A DNA stretch of 24,546 nucleotides from Acidobacteriaceae bacterium (lineage in GTDB: Bacteria; Acidobacteriota; Terriglobia; Terriglobales; Acidobacteriaceae), in NCBI GenBank assembly GCA_027364815.1, contig DAHXOQ010000010.1, forward strand, positions 1 to 24,546, read 5' to 3'. Every line of letters begins with the position of its first letter. The first letter of the stretch is position 1. The notes below the pieces were generated by a model. The model worked only from the letters and a program-made list of their open reading frames with translations, did no database searches and had not been told where the DNA came from. This document shows, piece by piece, positions 14,847 to 23,304 of this stretch. A program made the position numbers and the translations under genes.

Positions 14847-16910
14847 ATGAAGACCTGTTGGAGAATTGGCCGTTGGGTGGTTTTTGGTTTTCTTATGATT
14901 GGCGGAAGTATGCTGTGCGGCGGGCAGGCGCAGAAGCCCATTGTAGCTGTCTCAGATCTCAATGTGCCAACCATCGCGGGGCGCGCAGTGAACCTGGATG
15001 CTGAGGGCAAACTGCTTCCGTGGCCGATGGCGGACAGCACGGGCTACTCGTACTCCGCATACTTTGAGAGCCAGTGGACAATACTTTGGGATCAGTACAA
15101 TCGCCAGCGACTTCCCTACTACTATTGCTGTTTCGATTTTGATCGCACAACTTACGAGATGATGCCTGATCCGCATTGGGCTAATTCGACAGCGTATTTG
15201 CGCGCGATGATGGAAGGATTTTTGGAGCATTTGTATGCGTACTCAGGTGATCCACGCACGTTGACATTTCTGGAGTCGTTTGTGGATTACGAGTTGGAGC
15301 ATGGATTGACGCCGAAGGAGTATGCGTGGTCCGAAGTGCCGTACACTTCAGCGAATCCTGGAGCAGTGCGTTACTCGGGGTGGAGCAACCTGGGCGAGGA
15401 TTACCTGGAACCGCATGTGGTGGGTGAGGATGGTTATGGATACTTGCGCCTCTATGAATTGACGGGGAATACAAAATATTTGCGTGCGGCGATCCGTTGC
15501 GCGGATGCGCTGGTGAAGAATGTTGCGGTGGGCGACGCGACGCACTCGCCATGGCCGGTGCGGTTGTATGCGAGAGATGGTAAGGCACCGGGTGGAGCAA
15601 TGGGTCCGTACTCAGCGAATGTGATTGAGCCGATCATGCTCTTCGACGAACTGGTGCGCATTGGACAAGGCGATGTTGCTGGATACAAGAAGACGCGCGC
15701 CGATGTGTGGGAGTGGTTCAAGCAGTATCCGCTGGCGACGAACACATGGGTTGGATATTTTGAAGACACGGTGCCGAGCATGGGCAATATGAACCAGGTG
15801 ATTCCGCTGGAGTTTGGCCGCTATGTGCTGCTGCATCCAGAGTTGGACCCGGATTGGAAAGAGCACGCGCACCAGGTGATTGAGTGGGTGAAGACAACAC
15901 AGAAGTGGCCGAAGTTTATGGTGCATGGTGCGTTGATCACGACTGAACAAGGGAATGGAATTAATTATTGCTGCAATGATCCGGGGCAGTGTTGCGACGA
16001 TCACACGGCGCGATTGGCAGCGGTTGAGGCGCTTTACTACGCGAAGACAGGTGATGCGAAGTATCGTGAAGCGGCGTATCGATCATTCAACTGGGCGACG
16101 TATTTCCAAGGATTGCCGGGTGGTGCGCATAGTCCATTTGCGGGACAGTGGTGGTTTACAGACGAGTTTGCGGATGGGCCGCGACGCATGATGGATGCGT
16201 ACTGGGCAGTGCCGGAATGGGCTCCGGAAGATGAGTCACATTTGCTGGGGAGCTCGTCCGTAGTGACGAAGGTTCACTATGCGAAGGGCTCAGTGACGTA
16301 CTCGACGTTTGATTCGGAATCATTGGATGTGTTGCGGCTCGACTTCAAGCCGGAGTTTATTACGGCCGATGGAAGGGCACTGACGGCACGCAAGAATCTT
16401 GAGAGCGAGGGGTATGTTTGGGATGAGAAGACGCACGTACTGCGGATTCATCACACGACAGCTAAAAATATTGATGTGCAGGGGCAAGGCGGCAATGCGG
16501 TGCCGTTGTATGTAACGTTTGATGATCCACACATGGCTGCTGGAACGGTGCTGAGCGGTCAATATCCATCAGGAGTGATTGAGTGGAGTGAGGACCAGTG
16601 GCAGATTCATGTTCCGGGTGGAGATTTCGGCACATTCAATTTGGCGCTGGCCGATGCGAAAAGTGGAAAGGCGCAGTTCCGTTTTTACTCGCCGCGAATT
16701 TTTGTAGGCGTTGATGTTTATAACGGCAGCAAAGTGGAGTCGACGGTGACGGTGCACAGCCCGGAGTTGCGCGAGATGATTTATACGGTGAAGCCGGGAG
16801 AGTTGAAGCGCATACGGACGGGGTGGGAGGATCCGAGCTCGACGATATTTGTAGAAACTACGAATGGCGAGGGATTGCAATTCGACAATCTTGCGTACAG
16901 AGTTGATTGA
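14847..16910 (+). CDS. Secreted protein, probable alpha/alpha-barrel plus C-terminal beta domain, function unknown
   Basis: A 687-residue protein with a signal peptide (hydrophobic residues 10-24, cleavage near GGQA, residue 28). The middle (about 70-460) is rich in aromatic helices, with repeats such as YLRAMMEGFLEHLYAYSGD, YLRLYELTGNTKYLRAAIRCAD and ALYYAKTGDAKYREAAYRSF. This periodicity suggests an (alpha/alpha)6 toroid like those of glycan hydrolases, lyases and epimerases. Conserved-looking acidic/aromatic segments are CCFDFDRTTYE (94-104) and YCCNDPGQCCDDHTARL (374-390), the latter with two Cys pairs. The last 120 residues look like an all-beta ligand-binding domain. GGAG (14836-14839) lies seven bases before the ATG, fixing this start; the frame is open back to 14613. 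I do not recognise a family; carbohydrate-active function is an inference. Confidence 0.75.
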   Translation: MKTCWRIGRWVVFGFLMIGGSMLCGGQAQKPIVAVSDLNVPTIAGRAVNLDAEGKLLPWPMADSTGYSYSAYFESQWTILWDQYNRQRLPYYYCCFDFDRTTYEMMPDPHWANSTAYLRAMMEGFLEHLYAYSGDPRTLTFLESFVDYELEHGLTPKEYAWSEVPYTSANPGAVRYSGWSNLGEDYLEPHVVGEDGYGYLRLYELTGNTKYLRAAIRCADALVKNVAVGDATHSPWPVRLYARDGKAPGGAMGPYSANVIEPIMLFDELVRIGQGDVAGYKKTRADVWEWFKQYPLATNTWVGYFEDTVPSMGNMNQVIPLEFGRYVLLHPELDPDWKEHAHQVIEWVKTTQKWPKFMVHGALITTEQGNGINYCCNDPGQCCDDHTARLAAVEALYYAKTGDAKYREAAYRSFNWATYFQGLPGGAHSPFAGQWWFTDEFADGPRRMMDAYWAVPEWAPEDESHLLGSSSVVTKVHYAKGSVTYSTFDSESLDVLRLDFKPEFITADGRALTARKNLESEGYVWDEKTHVLRIHHTTAKNIDVQGQGGNAVPLYVTFDDPHMAAGTVLSGQYPSGVIEWSEDQWQIHVPGGDFGTFNLALADAKSGKAQFRFYSPRIFVGVDVYNGSKVESTVTVHSPELREMIYTVKPGELKRIRTGWEDPSSTIFVETTNGEGLQFDNLAYRVD

Positions 16911-16911
16911 T

Positions 16912-17352
16912 TTAGCCAGTGAATGTGAGGGTAAGGCGATTGCCAGTTGGGAGTGGTTCGTAGACGAGATGGCTGGTGTATTTGCGGAGTAGATTGATTC
17001 CAAATCCACCGGGGGTTAGAGATTCGAGCGTTAATGGCGCGGCAGAATCGCCTGCATGATACTGAAGCGAATAATGTGGGGCCGTGTCTTCGATGATAAA
17101 AATGCGAGACGAGGAAGATGGTTGCTGGCAGTTGATGGTAATGAAGCTGCCCGGTTGATTGTTGTAACCATGGAGAATGATGTTGGAGAGCGCCTCTTCA
17201 AGAGATAGACGCATAGAGAAGGCAGTTTTCTCATTGACGGCAGAATCAAGGATTAGTTCGTCCAACCATTGACGCATTTGTGTGAGGCAAGAAATTTCGC
17301 TGCCTAATGTGATGGAATTGTTCACTGAATGATTAGCGTAACGAATAATCAA
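16912..17352 (-). CDS. RsbW/SpoIIAB-like ATP-binding regulator (HATPase_c_2)
   Basis: A 146-residue protein with the GHKL ATPase fold of anti-sigma-factor serine kinases. The N-box is LSLEEALSNIILHGY with the paired Glu and Asn, the G1-like box is IIEDTAPHY and the G2 box PGGFGINLLRKY. RsbW-type proteins bind a sigma factor and phosphorylate an anti-anti-sigma partner (RsbV/STAS); some act as effector modules in signalling. No STAS, sigma or phosphatase gene is adjacent. The frame has no ATG: a TTG at 17352 gives the family's usual length, and a GTG at 17325 is the alternative. The longer frame to 17835 is antisense to folP and rejected. It converges with the 687-residue gene, with a single base between the two stops. 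Confidence 0.75.
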   Translation of the reverse strand: MIIRYANHSVNNSITLGSEISCLTQMRQWLDELILDSAVNEKTAFSMRLSLEEALSNIILHGYNNQPGSFITINCQQPSSSSRIFIIEDTAPHYSLQYHAGDSAAPLTLESLTPGGFGINLLRKYTSHLVYEPLPTGNRLTLTFTG

Positions 17353-17467
17353 GATGGACTCAAGGGAAACGAGAAATATTTTGAGTTGATTTTTGGTTTT
17401 GGGGATTGGGAACAAACTGGGAATGGACTCATCAGCAAGATTCAGGAGTGATGATTTGCGCAATAAG

Positions 17468-18352
17468 ATGCAATGGAAGTTAAGGAGCCGGTCGATTGAA
17501 TTGGGTGTGCGAACACTTGTGATGGGTGTTTTGAATCTGACGCCGGATTCATTCAGCGACGGCGGACGGTTTGCTTCAGTTGAAGAAGCGATTGACGCAG
17601 GACTAGAAATGCTGGATGAAGGAGCGGAGCTACTGGACCTGGGTGGAGAGAGTACACGTCCGGGGTCACGCGCAGGGGATAAGGATGCGGCCGTAAGTTG
17701 CGAAGAGGAGCAAGCGAGATTGTTGCCTGTGTTGACGGGGATATTGAAGGCGCGGCCGGAAGCGACTGTGTCAGTGGATACGTATAAAGCGAAGACGGCG
17801 AAGGCGGCGTTGAGAGCAGGCGCGGAGATTATCAACGATGTGAGCGGCCTGATGTGGGATGAGGAGATGGCAGGGGTTTGTGCAGTGAGCGGATGCGGAG
17901 TGGTGCTGATGCATAGCCGAGGAAGGCCGGAGGAGTGGGCGGGCCAGACGAGGTTGGCGGTGTATGAAGTGGTGCCGATGGTACGCGCCGGGTTGGAGAT
18001 GAGCCTGGGAAAGGCGCGTGAGGCGGGGATTTTAGATGAGGCAATTGTGCTTGATCCCGGATATGGATTTGGAAAGCGCTTTGAAGAAAATTATGCGTTG
18101 CTGGCGAGGCAGGCGGAGTTGTCAGGTCTTGGAAGACCGTTGTTGGCTGGGGTTTCAAGGAAGTCGTTCCTGGGACGGACGCTGGCTGGTATGCATGGAG
18201 GAGTTGAAGCTACTGCTCAAGCACGCGAGACGGCAAGCATGGCGGCCATGGTTGCGGCAATATTGAATGGTGCGTCGATTGTGCGGGTACACAATATTCG
18301 TGCTTCGCTGGAGGCAGCACGTATTACCGATGCAGTACTGAATTGTGTGTGA
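17468..18352 (+). CDS. folP: Dihydropteroate synthase
   Basis: DHPS condenses 6-hydroxymethyl-dihydropterin pyrophosphate with p-aminobenzoate in folate synthesis and is the sulfonamide target. The 294-residue TIM-barrel shows GVLNLTPDSFSDGG (20-33), LLDLGGESTRPGS (55-67), VSVDTYKA (101-108), IINDVSGL (121-128), VLMHSRGRP (146-154), LDPGYGFGK (195-203) and GVSRKSFLG (228-236). The usual terminal RVHD is RVHN here. The start at 17468 (MQWKLRSR) fits the family N-terminus and leaves 115 bp to the divergent RsbW-like gene. ATG 17423 and TTG 17393 are in frame but have no better ribosome site. It stands alone, with no folK, folB or ftsH neighbour. Confidence 0.94.
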   Translation: MQWKLRSRSIELGVRTLVMGVLNLTPDSFSDGGRFASVEEAIDAGLEMLDEGAELLDLGGESTRPGSRAGDKDAAVSCEEEQARLLPVLTGILKARPEATVSVDTYKAKTAKAALRAGAEIINDVSGLMWDEEMAGVCAVSGCGVVLMHSRGRPEEWAGQTRLAVYEVVPMVRAGLEMSLGKAREAGILDEAIVLDPGYGFGKRFEENYALLARQAELSGLGRPLLAGVSRKSFLGRTLAGMHGGVEATAQARETASMAAMVAAILNGASIVRVHNIRASLEAARITDAVLNCV

Positions 18353-18369
18353 GGAAGAGCTAGGCGAAA

Positions 18370-18969
18370 TTATCTGCCTACAGGCTCGGGCTCGTGCTCG
18401 CGGTGTTCTTTAGGCTCTCTAATGCGATTAATTTCAAAGCTGGCAATCTTCCATTTATCGTGCAGATCGCGCACGAACACCTGTGTATAACGATAATTTC
18501 CGGTCATGTCGCCTTCGTTAGTAGAGCCGGCGGCTTCAATACGGCCGGTAACGAGAGCTGTTTTACCATAAAAGCGAATTCGTCTATCAAAGAGATCCAA
18601 TGAAGTGAGATGCATCTTGCCGGAGCGCAACGCATCCAGGGTTTGCTCTTTGGTTTTGAGCGTGCCAGAGGCAGTGATGGCCATGTAATCATCATCCAGC
18701 AGCGCGTCTAAAGCGGTGACATTGGCGTGGAGAATTGCCTGGCGCCACTGCTCGACGACAACTTCAATTTGACGGCGCTCCTCATGACGTTTTTCGTGAG
18801 GCGCACCTGAGTTGTGCGGCACCTGTGCTTGAAGTTGTGCGGGATGCGGGAAGAATGGCAGAACGAGAATCGCTGATAATGGAAGGGAAAGCAGGAGTAG
18901 TGCGGATGCAAACAGCCAAGGACGATGGGGCTCGTCTAGAGAGACCGAAGATGAATAGGCATTATGCAT
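18370..18969 (-). CDS. Membrane-anchored DUF4440/NTF2-like protein
   Basis: A 199-residue protein with a hydrophobic segment at about 19-42 (ASALLLLSLPLSAILVLPFF), acting as signal anchor or uncleaved signal. A SnoaL/DUF4440-type NTF2-like domain spans about 66-183. The typical start is the helix QIEVVVEQWRQAILHANVTALDALLDDDY, then the sheet strands ALVTGRIEAAGS, YRYTQVFVRDLHDKWKIASF. NTF2-like folds may be enzymes or ligand-binding modules; no activity can be assigned. The tail is charged (KEHREHEPEP). A near-consensus promoter ends only 11 bases before the ATG, and no Shine-Dalgarno sequence is present, so the mRNA is probably almost leaderless. It converges with folP, leaving 17 bp between the stops. 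Confidence 0.8.
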   Translation of the reverse strand: MHNAYSSSVSLDEPHRPWLFASALLLLSLPLSAILVLPFFPHPAQLQAQVPHNSGAPHEKRHEERRQIEVVVEQWRQAILHANVTALDALLDDDYMAITASGTLKTKEQTLDALRSGKMHLTSLDLFDRRIRFYGKTALVTGRIEAAGSTNEGDMTGNYRYTQVFVRDLHDKWKIASFEINRIREPKEHREHEPEPVGR

Positions 18970-18980
18970 CTACGATACGG

Positions 18981-19009
18981 ATGTTAGACGGCGCGGGTGC
19001 TGATGTCAA
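18981..19009 (-). promoter_or_regulatory. Near-consensus promoter of the DUF4440-like gene
   Basis: On the minus strand, TTGACA (19009-19004) is followed after exactly 17 bp by TAACAT (18986-18981). Transcription would begin near 18974, about five bases before the ATG at 18969. Confidence 0.75.
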
Positions 19010-19033
19010 AAGAAAATATCTTATAGGAAGATG

Positions 19034-19090
19034 ACTAAAAATTAATGAGGGAAGATTTCAAAAATGTTCAGAAGCGAAATATTCCCTCAT
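19034..19090 (-). terminator. Rho-independent terminator of the DUF3857 operon
   Basis: On the minus strand ATGAGGGAA (19090-19082) pairs perfectly with TTCCCTCAT (19053-19045). After one mismatch the stem continues with five more pairs (ATTTC/GAAAT), and taattttta follows. It lies seven bases after the stop of the last DUF3857-type gene. Confidence 0.75.
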
Positions 19091-19096
19091 GAGTGG

Positions 19097-21115
19097 TTAT
19101 TTTTCAGTTGTTGCCGGCGCGGTGGTGAGTACTAGTTGCTGCTGATCGGCAGAAGCGACCTTTACATAGAAATCATGAAGAGTCGAGTAATCCTGCGGTT
19201 GAACAAAGGAAAAAGCCCTAACCAGCGTGCGGGCAATGGTCACACTTTCGGCATCTGATTCCGATTTGAAAGTTAACTGCGCTTTACCTGACCAGGGGAT
19301 TTTCGCCTCTTGCGGCATGGCCTCAATGTGGAAGGTAGTTGGAAAGCGGTAGGTGATTTGATCGTTGGTTTGCTCTGAGAAGTGCATATCAACCGGCACT
19401 TCACGAAGGTCAGTGGAAACGAATGGATGGCTTCCACGCGAAGCAAAGAAGCTGCTCGGCAAGAGAAGGCGCTTACCGGTCACGGATCCGAGCGTCCCAC
19501 TCACTTTGACAACGACCATCAGATTTGACTTTGCATCGCCGAGGCCAAGAAAACCCGAGGCATGTGCCTCAATACCTTCGGGCAACTCGGCTTTCAGCGA
19601 TTGATCGAATTGTTTTTTGAGTTCATCTTCATCATTGCGGAGGCTGAGCTGACGCCAATGGAGAGCGCGTTGACCAGTGAAATTGATGCGCAGGATACCG
19701 GTGACATTGCCTTCAGCATCAACGGTCAGATCTCCAGTGCGAGTTGTGACATTGGAGTTATAAGCCATGTTTGGCGTCATCAACAATGCCTCGCGAGCGC
19801 CCTGCGCCTGCCTTATGCCGCCTACTCCGGAATGCTGCCAATGAACAAACTGGAAAGGGCACATTTTTTCTCCAGGGTCGAGCACCAATTCTTTTCCATC
19901 AACTGAAAGAATGACGAGGTCATCATCAAGTTGGCGAATGGTGAGGTAATCGGGAGCAAAGATAGCGCTGCTGCGGTTGACGACACGCGCTGAATAAGCT
20001 TCGAGGCCTGTGGCGCGCAACATGGCGAGATATAAAAGCGCAATATCCTGGCTTGTTCCACTCTTTTGCTTCCATGTATCACTGGCGCGTCGTGCTTCAT
20101 GCTGACCCTGCTGTTTGAGTTCGGTGCTGCTTTTGGAGCGCGTGAAGTTGGTATTTTCCAAAGCTTGAACGGCGTCATAAAGCTTTTTGGCCTTGTCGAG
20201 CTCGCTGTCAGTGGGCGCAATAATCTGCGCGACCGCATCATGAATCGCGTGATCGGGATCAGCAAAATGATCGACGTCCCTTGACCAGAATTTTGATTCT
20301 TCAATCCAGAATTTTTTGCCGCTCGTCGCACTGGAGTAATAGAAGTAGACCTTATAGAGCACGCTCTCCATAGGCGGCATCCACTCTTCATTTGGCGCGG
20401 CAGGAATATCTGTCAGGTCCAACTTGAAGCGGCCATATTGGTCTGTTTTGACATCTGCACCAGCCGGCAGAATCTTCCACCAGATCAGCGTGTTGATAGG
20501 CCGTTCGTGCTCGTCAATCAAGTAAGAAAAGGCCTGATGCGGCTTGGTGTCATTGAAAGCAGCAAATGGATTGAAGAGGTAATGCGCTTCATGGATAAAG
20601 TAGGGCTGCTGAATCTCCCAGCGTGGCGATGAAAAGTGGTTGTCGTCATAGCGAATCTTGTAGGTGTACTCAAGAATGCTGCCGACTTCAACACTGGGGA
20701 GATTAAAGACCTTGCGATTGATTTGAAATTGCGAAGTCTTTGCGACGAGCAGATCTTCAGGCTTACCTTCAAGCGGAATGATGGTTCCGTCGGCATGAAT
20801 TGTGCGCGCCTTGATATCAGTGACCTTGAAATTTTCGTTCGAATAGGGGAGTTCAACTTTAGCGAGTTCCTTTCCCTTTTCGGTGAGGACTTTGATACGC
20901 GCGTAGAAACTATGGAAATGGAGCGGATCATCGGTAGTTTCTTCAAGGTCGAGATAGACAGCAGCAGCGCCGGGGGCCTTGGGGTCGGCGGTCATGCTGA
21001 GCTCCTCTTGGGTGGGCTGTTTGAATTGCTGTGAGTGCAGCTTCAAACCTGAGAGACTCAAGAATAAAAATACAAGAAGAAGACATCTTGCGAATTGATT
21101 TGTGTTGAAATTCAA
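19097..21115 (-). CDS. DUF3857/transglutaminase-like secreted protein, catalytic residues lost (copy A)
   Basis: A 672-residue envelope protein with a signal peptide (hydrophobic 11-24). Domains: a DUF3857 beta domain (about 60-240, with ARIKVLTEKGKE, VFNLPSVEVGSILEYTYKI), a transglutaminase-like core (about 290-420) and a C-terminal beta region (about 455-650). In active family members the core has GDCKD, a His and an Asp. Here the Cys position is Ser355 (GTSQD), the His position lies in LDDDL, and only the Asp of LDPGEK (D413) remains. It is therefore probably a pseudoenzyme or binding protein. The start is a TTG at 21115 with AAAGGA upstream; this gives exactly the same length as copy B. 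It follows copy B after 54 bp and ends at a terminator. Confidence 0.88.
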   Translation of the reverse strand: MNFNTNQFARCLLLVFLFLSLSGLKLHSQQFKQPTQEELSMTADPKAPGAAAVYLDLEETTDDPLHFHSFYARIKVLTEKGKELAKVELPYSNENFKVTDIKARTIHADGTIIPLEGKPEDLLVAKTSQFQINRKVFNLPSVEVGSILEYTYKIRYDDNHFSSPRWEIQQPYFIHEAHYLFNPFAAFNDTKPHQAFSYLIDEHERPINTLIWWKILPAGADVKTDQYGRFKLDLTDIPAAPNEEWMPPMESVLYKVYFYYSSATSGKKFWIEESKFWSRDVDHFADPDHAIHDAVAQIIAPTDSELDKAKKLYDAVQALENTNFTRSKSSTELKQQGQHEARRASDTWKQKSGTSQDIALLYLAMLRATGLEAYSARVVNRSSAIFAPDYLTIRQLDDDLVILSVDGKELVLDPGEKMCPFQFVHWQHSGVGGIRQAQGAREALLMTPNMAYNSNVTTRTGDLTVDAEGNVTGILRINFTGQRALHWRQLSLRNDEDELKKQFDQSLKAELPEGIEAHASGFLGLGDAKSNLMVVVKVSGTLGSVTGKRLLLPSSFFASRGSHPFVSTDLREVPVDMHFSEQTNDQITYRFPTTFHIEAMPQEAKIPWSGKAQLTFKSESDAESVTIARTLVRAFSFVQPQDYSTLHDFYVKVASADQQQLVLTTAPATTEK
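20951..21007 (-). repeat. Highly conserved 57-bp block, copy A member
   Basis: This block matches 23024-23080 at 55 of 57 positions. It encodes the EELSMTADPKAPGAAAVYL segment just behind the signal peptide in both copies. Flanking sequence is much less alike, so the block stands out from the rest of the duplication. Confidence 0.85.
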
Positions 21116-21169
21116 TTGGAAAATCCTTTCAATGTTCCATGCTTTTGTGAAGGCCCTCCAAGAAGACAG

Positions 21170-23188
21170 CTACTTTTCAGTGTTGACTGAGGAGTCGGAG
21201 CGAACCAACGTAAGCTGTTGTTGATCGCTTGTAGCCACCTTCAGATAGAAATTGTGCAGGTCCTGATATTCCTCCGGTTTGGCGAGCGTGAAGGCCCGTG
21301 CCAGTGTGCGCGTGGATGCGACGGTGTCATCATCTGCCTTAATTTGAGCTGCAAGAATGGCATGGCCGGCCCAACTCTCACTTGTTGGCGGTGGCGCAGT
21401 TTCAATCTTGAAGTGCTGGGGGAGATGCAAAAGAATTTTGTCTGAAATCTGTTCCGCGTAACTCATATCGACAGGAGTTTGGCGCGTAGGCTGATCGACA
21501 AAAGTATGGCTCGTACGCGAGTTGAAGAAATAGCCGGGGAGCAGAAGGCGCTTCTGTGTTGCGTTTCCATAAGCCCCGTGGACTTTGACGACGGCGAAGA
21601 GCGCGGTGTCAGGGTTATCTAAATTGATGAAGTGGTCGACATGCGCCTCAACGCCCTTTGGAGCTGAATTGTTCAGTTCATTATCGAATTGCAGTTTGAC
21701 TTCATCGACATCGTTGCGGAGCGCGAGTTGGCGCCAATGGAGAGCGCGCTGGCCATTCATCGCGTAGTTGATGGTCCCGGAGATGGAGCCTGTCTCGTCA
21801 AGGGTCAAGTCGCCAGAACGGCTGAGGGTGTTGTCCTTATAGGAGGACATTGGCGTCGTAGCAGTGACTGGACCGGCATCGGATTGCCTGATGCCAGTAG
21901 CGCCCGAGTGCATCCAATTGACGAGACCGAAGGGACACATTTTTTCGCCGGGATCGAGGAGTGTTTCTTTGCCGTCAATCTTCGCGAGGACCAAGTCATC
22001 GTCCAATTGCTGCATGGTGAAGTAGGTGTAATCGAAGGTGCCTTGATTGCGATTGACGACTTTCATATCGTAGGCATGAATTCCAGAAGAACGCAAAAGC
22101 GCGAGATAGAGCAAGGTGATATCTTCACGTGAGCCACTCTTTTGATTCCAGGTATCTTCAGCGCGTTTGGCTTGGTGGATGCCTAGTTGACGGAGTTCAG
22201 ATTGTGATTTCACACGAGAAAAGTCAGTGTTATCGAGAGCCTGTACGGCCTTGTAAAACTTCTGGGCTTTCACCAAGTCCGAATCCGTCGATGCAACCAG
22301 GGACGCAGCGATGCCTTTCAGAGTGTTGTCGTGATCAGCGAAGTGGTCGACGTCCTTTGACCAAGCCGATGTTTCGGAGTTCCAGAAATCTTTGGCATTA
22401 TGCGCGCTGGTGTAATAGAACTCGACCCGATATTGAATGGTTCTATCCGGCGGCCTGAAATCTTCATTTGGAGAAGCGGGAATGTCAGAGAGGTCAAGGC
22501 TGTATGTACCTTTGACGTCAGTTTTCAATTCGGTACCTTGCGGCAATTTTGTAACGGATACGAGTCGCAAAGGTTCTCCCTTGGAATTAACCAGATATGA
22601 TCCAGACGCCGCGTCACGATTCTTTTGGAAGTCTCTGAAAGGGATGAAGCTGTAATGCGCCTGATGAACAAATAGCGGGTGCTGAATTTCCCAATGTGGA
22701 GAGGTATAGCCGCGGTCATCGTTTCGTAATTTATAACGGTACTCGATGATGCTACCAACTTCGACACTGGGTAGATTGAAGACCTTGTGATCGACTCTGT
22801 TCTCACCTGTTTTGACAGCTAGAAGCTCATCAGGCTTTCCATCAAGAGGAATGACTGTGCCATCGGAATGAATTGTGCGAGCCTTTATGTCATCAACGCG
22901 CATAAAGGGTTGGGCGAAATAGATGTCGACAGTCGCGTATTCCTTGCCTTTTTCTGTGAGCACTTTGATGCGTGCAGAGATGGTGCGCACGTGCATCTCG
23001 TCATCGGTTTCGTCTGAGTAGTTGAGATAGACAGCAGCCGCGCCGGGAGCCTTGGGGTCGGCGGTCATGCTGAGCTCCTCCGGTGAGGGTTGCTTGAATT
23101 GGGCATGAAGAGCGGTTGGAGCAAGGGTGAGTATAGAGCAGGCCAGAGCTAATAGTTGCAGATAGGATGAGCGAAAGTTGATTTTCAC
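21170..23188 (-). CDS. DUF3857/transglutaminase-like secreted protein, catalytic residues lost (copy B)
   Basis: A tandem paralogue of copy A with the same 672-residue length and domain order. The signal peptide is MKINFRSSYLQLLALACSIL followed by TLAPTALHA. DUF3857 spans about 60-240, the transglutaminase-like core about 290-420 and a C-terminal beta region follows. The catalytic Cys position is Arg354 (GSRED) and the His position again lies in LDDDL; the Asp of LDPGEK is kept. The start is a GTG at 23188, chosen because AGGA sits seven bases upstream and a clean signal peptide begins there; the frame is open to a TTG at 23233. Long stretches match copy A (VFNLPSVEVGSI, GEKMCPF, GQRALHWRQL, SDQQQL). 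It lies 116 bp behind the intact-triad gene, likely in one operon. Confidence 0.88.
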   Translation of the reverse strand: MKINFRSSYLQLLALACSILTLAPTALHAQFKQPSPEELSMTADPKAPGAAAVYLNYSDETDDEMHVRTISARIKVLTEKGKEYATVDIYFAQPFMRVDDIKARTIHSDGTVIPLDGKPDELLAVKTGENRVDHKVFNLPSVEVGSIIEYRYKLRNDDRGYTSPHWEIQHPLFVHQAHYSFIPFRDFQKNRDAASGSYLVNSKGEPLRLVSVTKLPQGTELKTDVKGTYSLDLSDIPASPNEDFRPPDRTIQYRVEFYYTSAHNAKDFWNSETSAWSKDVDHFADHDNTLKGIAASLVASTDSDLVKAQKFYKAVQALDNTDFSRVKSQSELRQLGIHQAKRAEDTWNQKSGSREDITLLYLALLRSSGIHAYDMKVVNRNQGTFDYTYFTMQQLDDDLVLAKIDGKETLLDPGEKMCPFGLVNWMHSGATGIRQSDAGPVTATTPMSSYKDNTLSRSGDLTLDETGSISGTINYAMNGQRALHWRQLALRNDVDEVKLQFDNELNNSAPKGVEAHVDHFINLDNPDTALFAVVKVHGAYGNATQKRLLLPGYFFNSRTSHTFVDQPTRQTPVDMSYAEQISDKILLHLPQHFKIETAPPPTSESWAGHAILAAQIKADDDTVASTRTLARAFTLAKPEEYQDLHNFYLKVATSDQQQLTLVRSDSSVNTEK
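23024..23080 (-). repeat. Highly conserved 57-bp block, copy B member
   Basis: Partner of 20951-21007 with two mismatches in 57 bases, in the corresponding place of the paralogous gene (just after the signal peptide). Confidence 0.85.
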
Positions 23189-23304
23189 AGAAGCGTCCTT
23201 TGCTGTTTTGAAAATAACCATTGATGAGTACAAATACTGCTTGAGTGCTGGAGGGTTTCTGTTTGCAGAACTGCTTGCCTCATGAGCCCGTGTTTCTGAT
23301 TGCT

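Noticed and set aside
17353..17835. Upstream extension of the RsbW-like frame
   Set aside because: It is antisense to the well-supported folP gene and is rich in Ser/Pro low-complexity text with no domain match.
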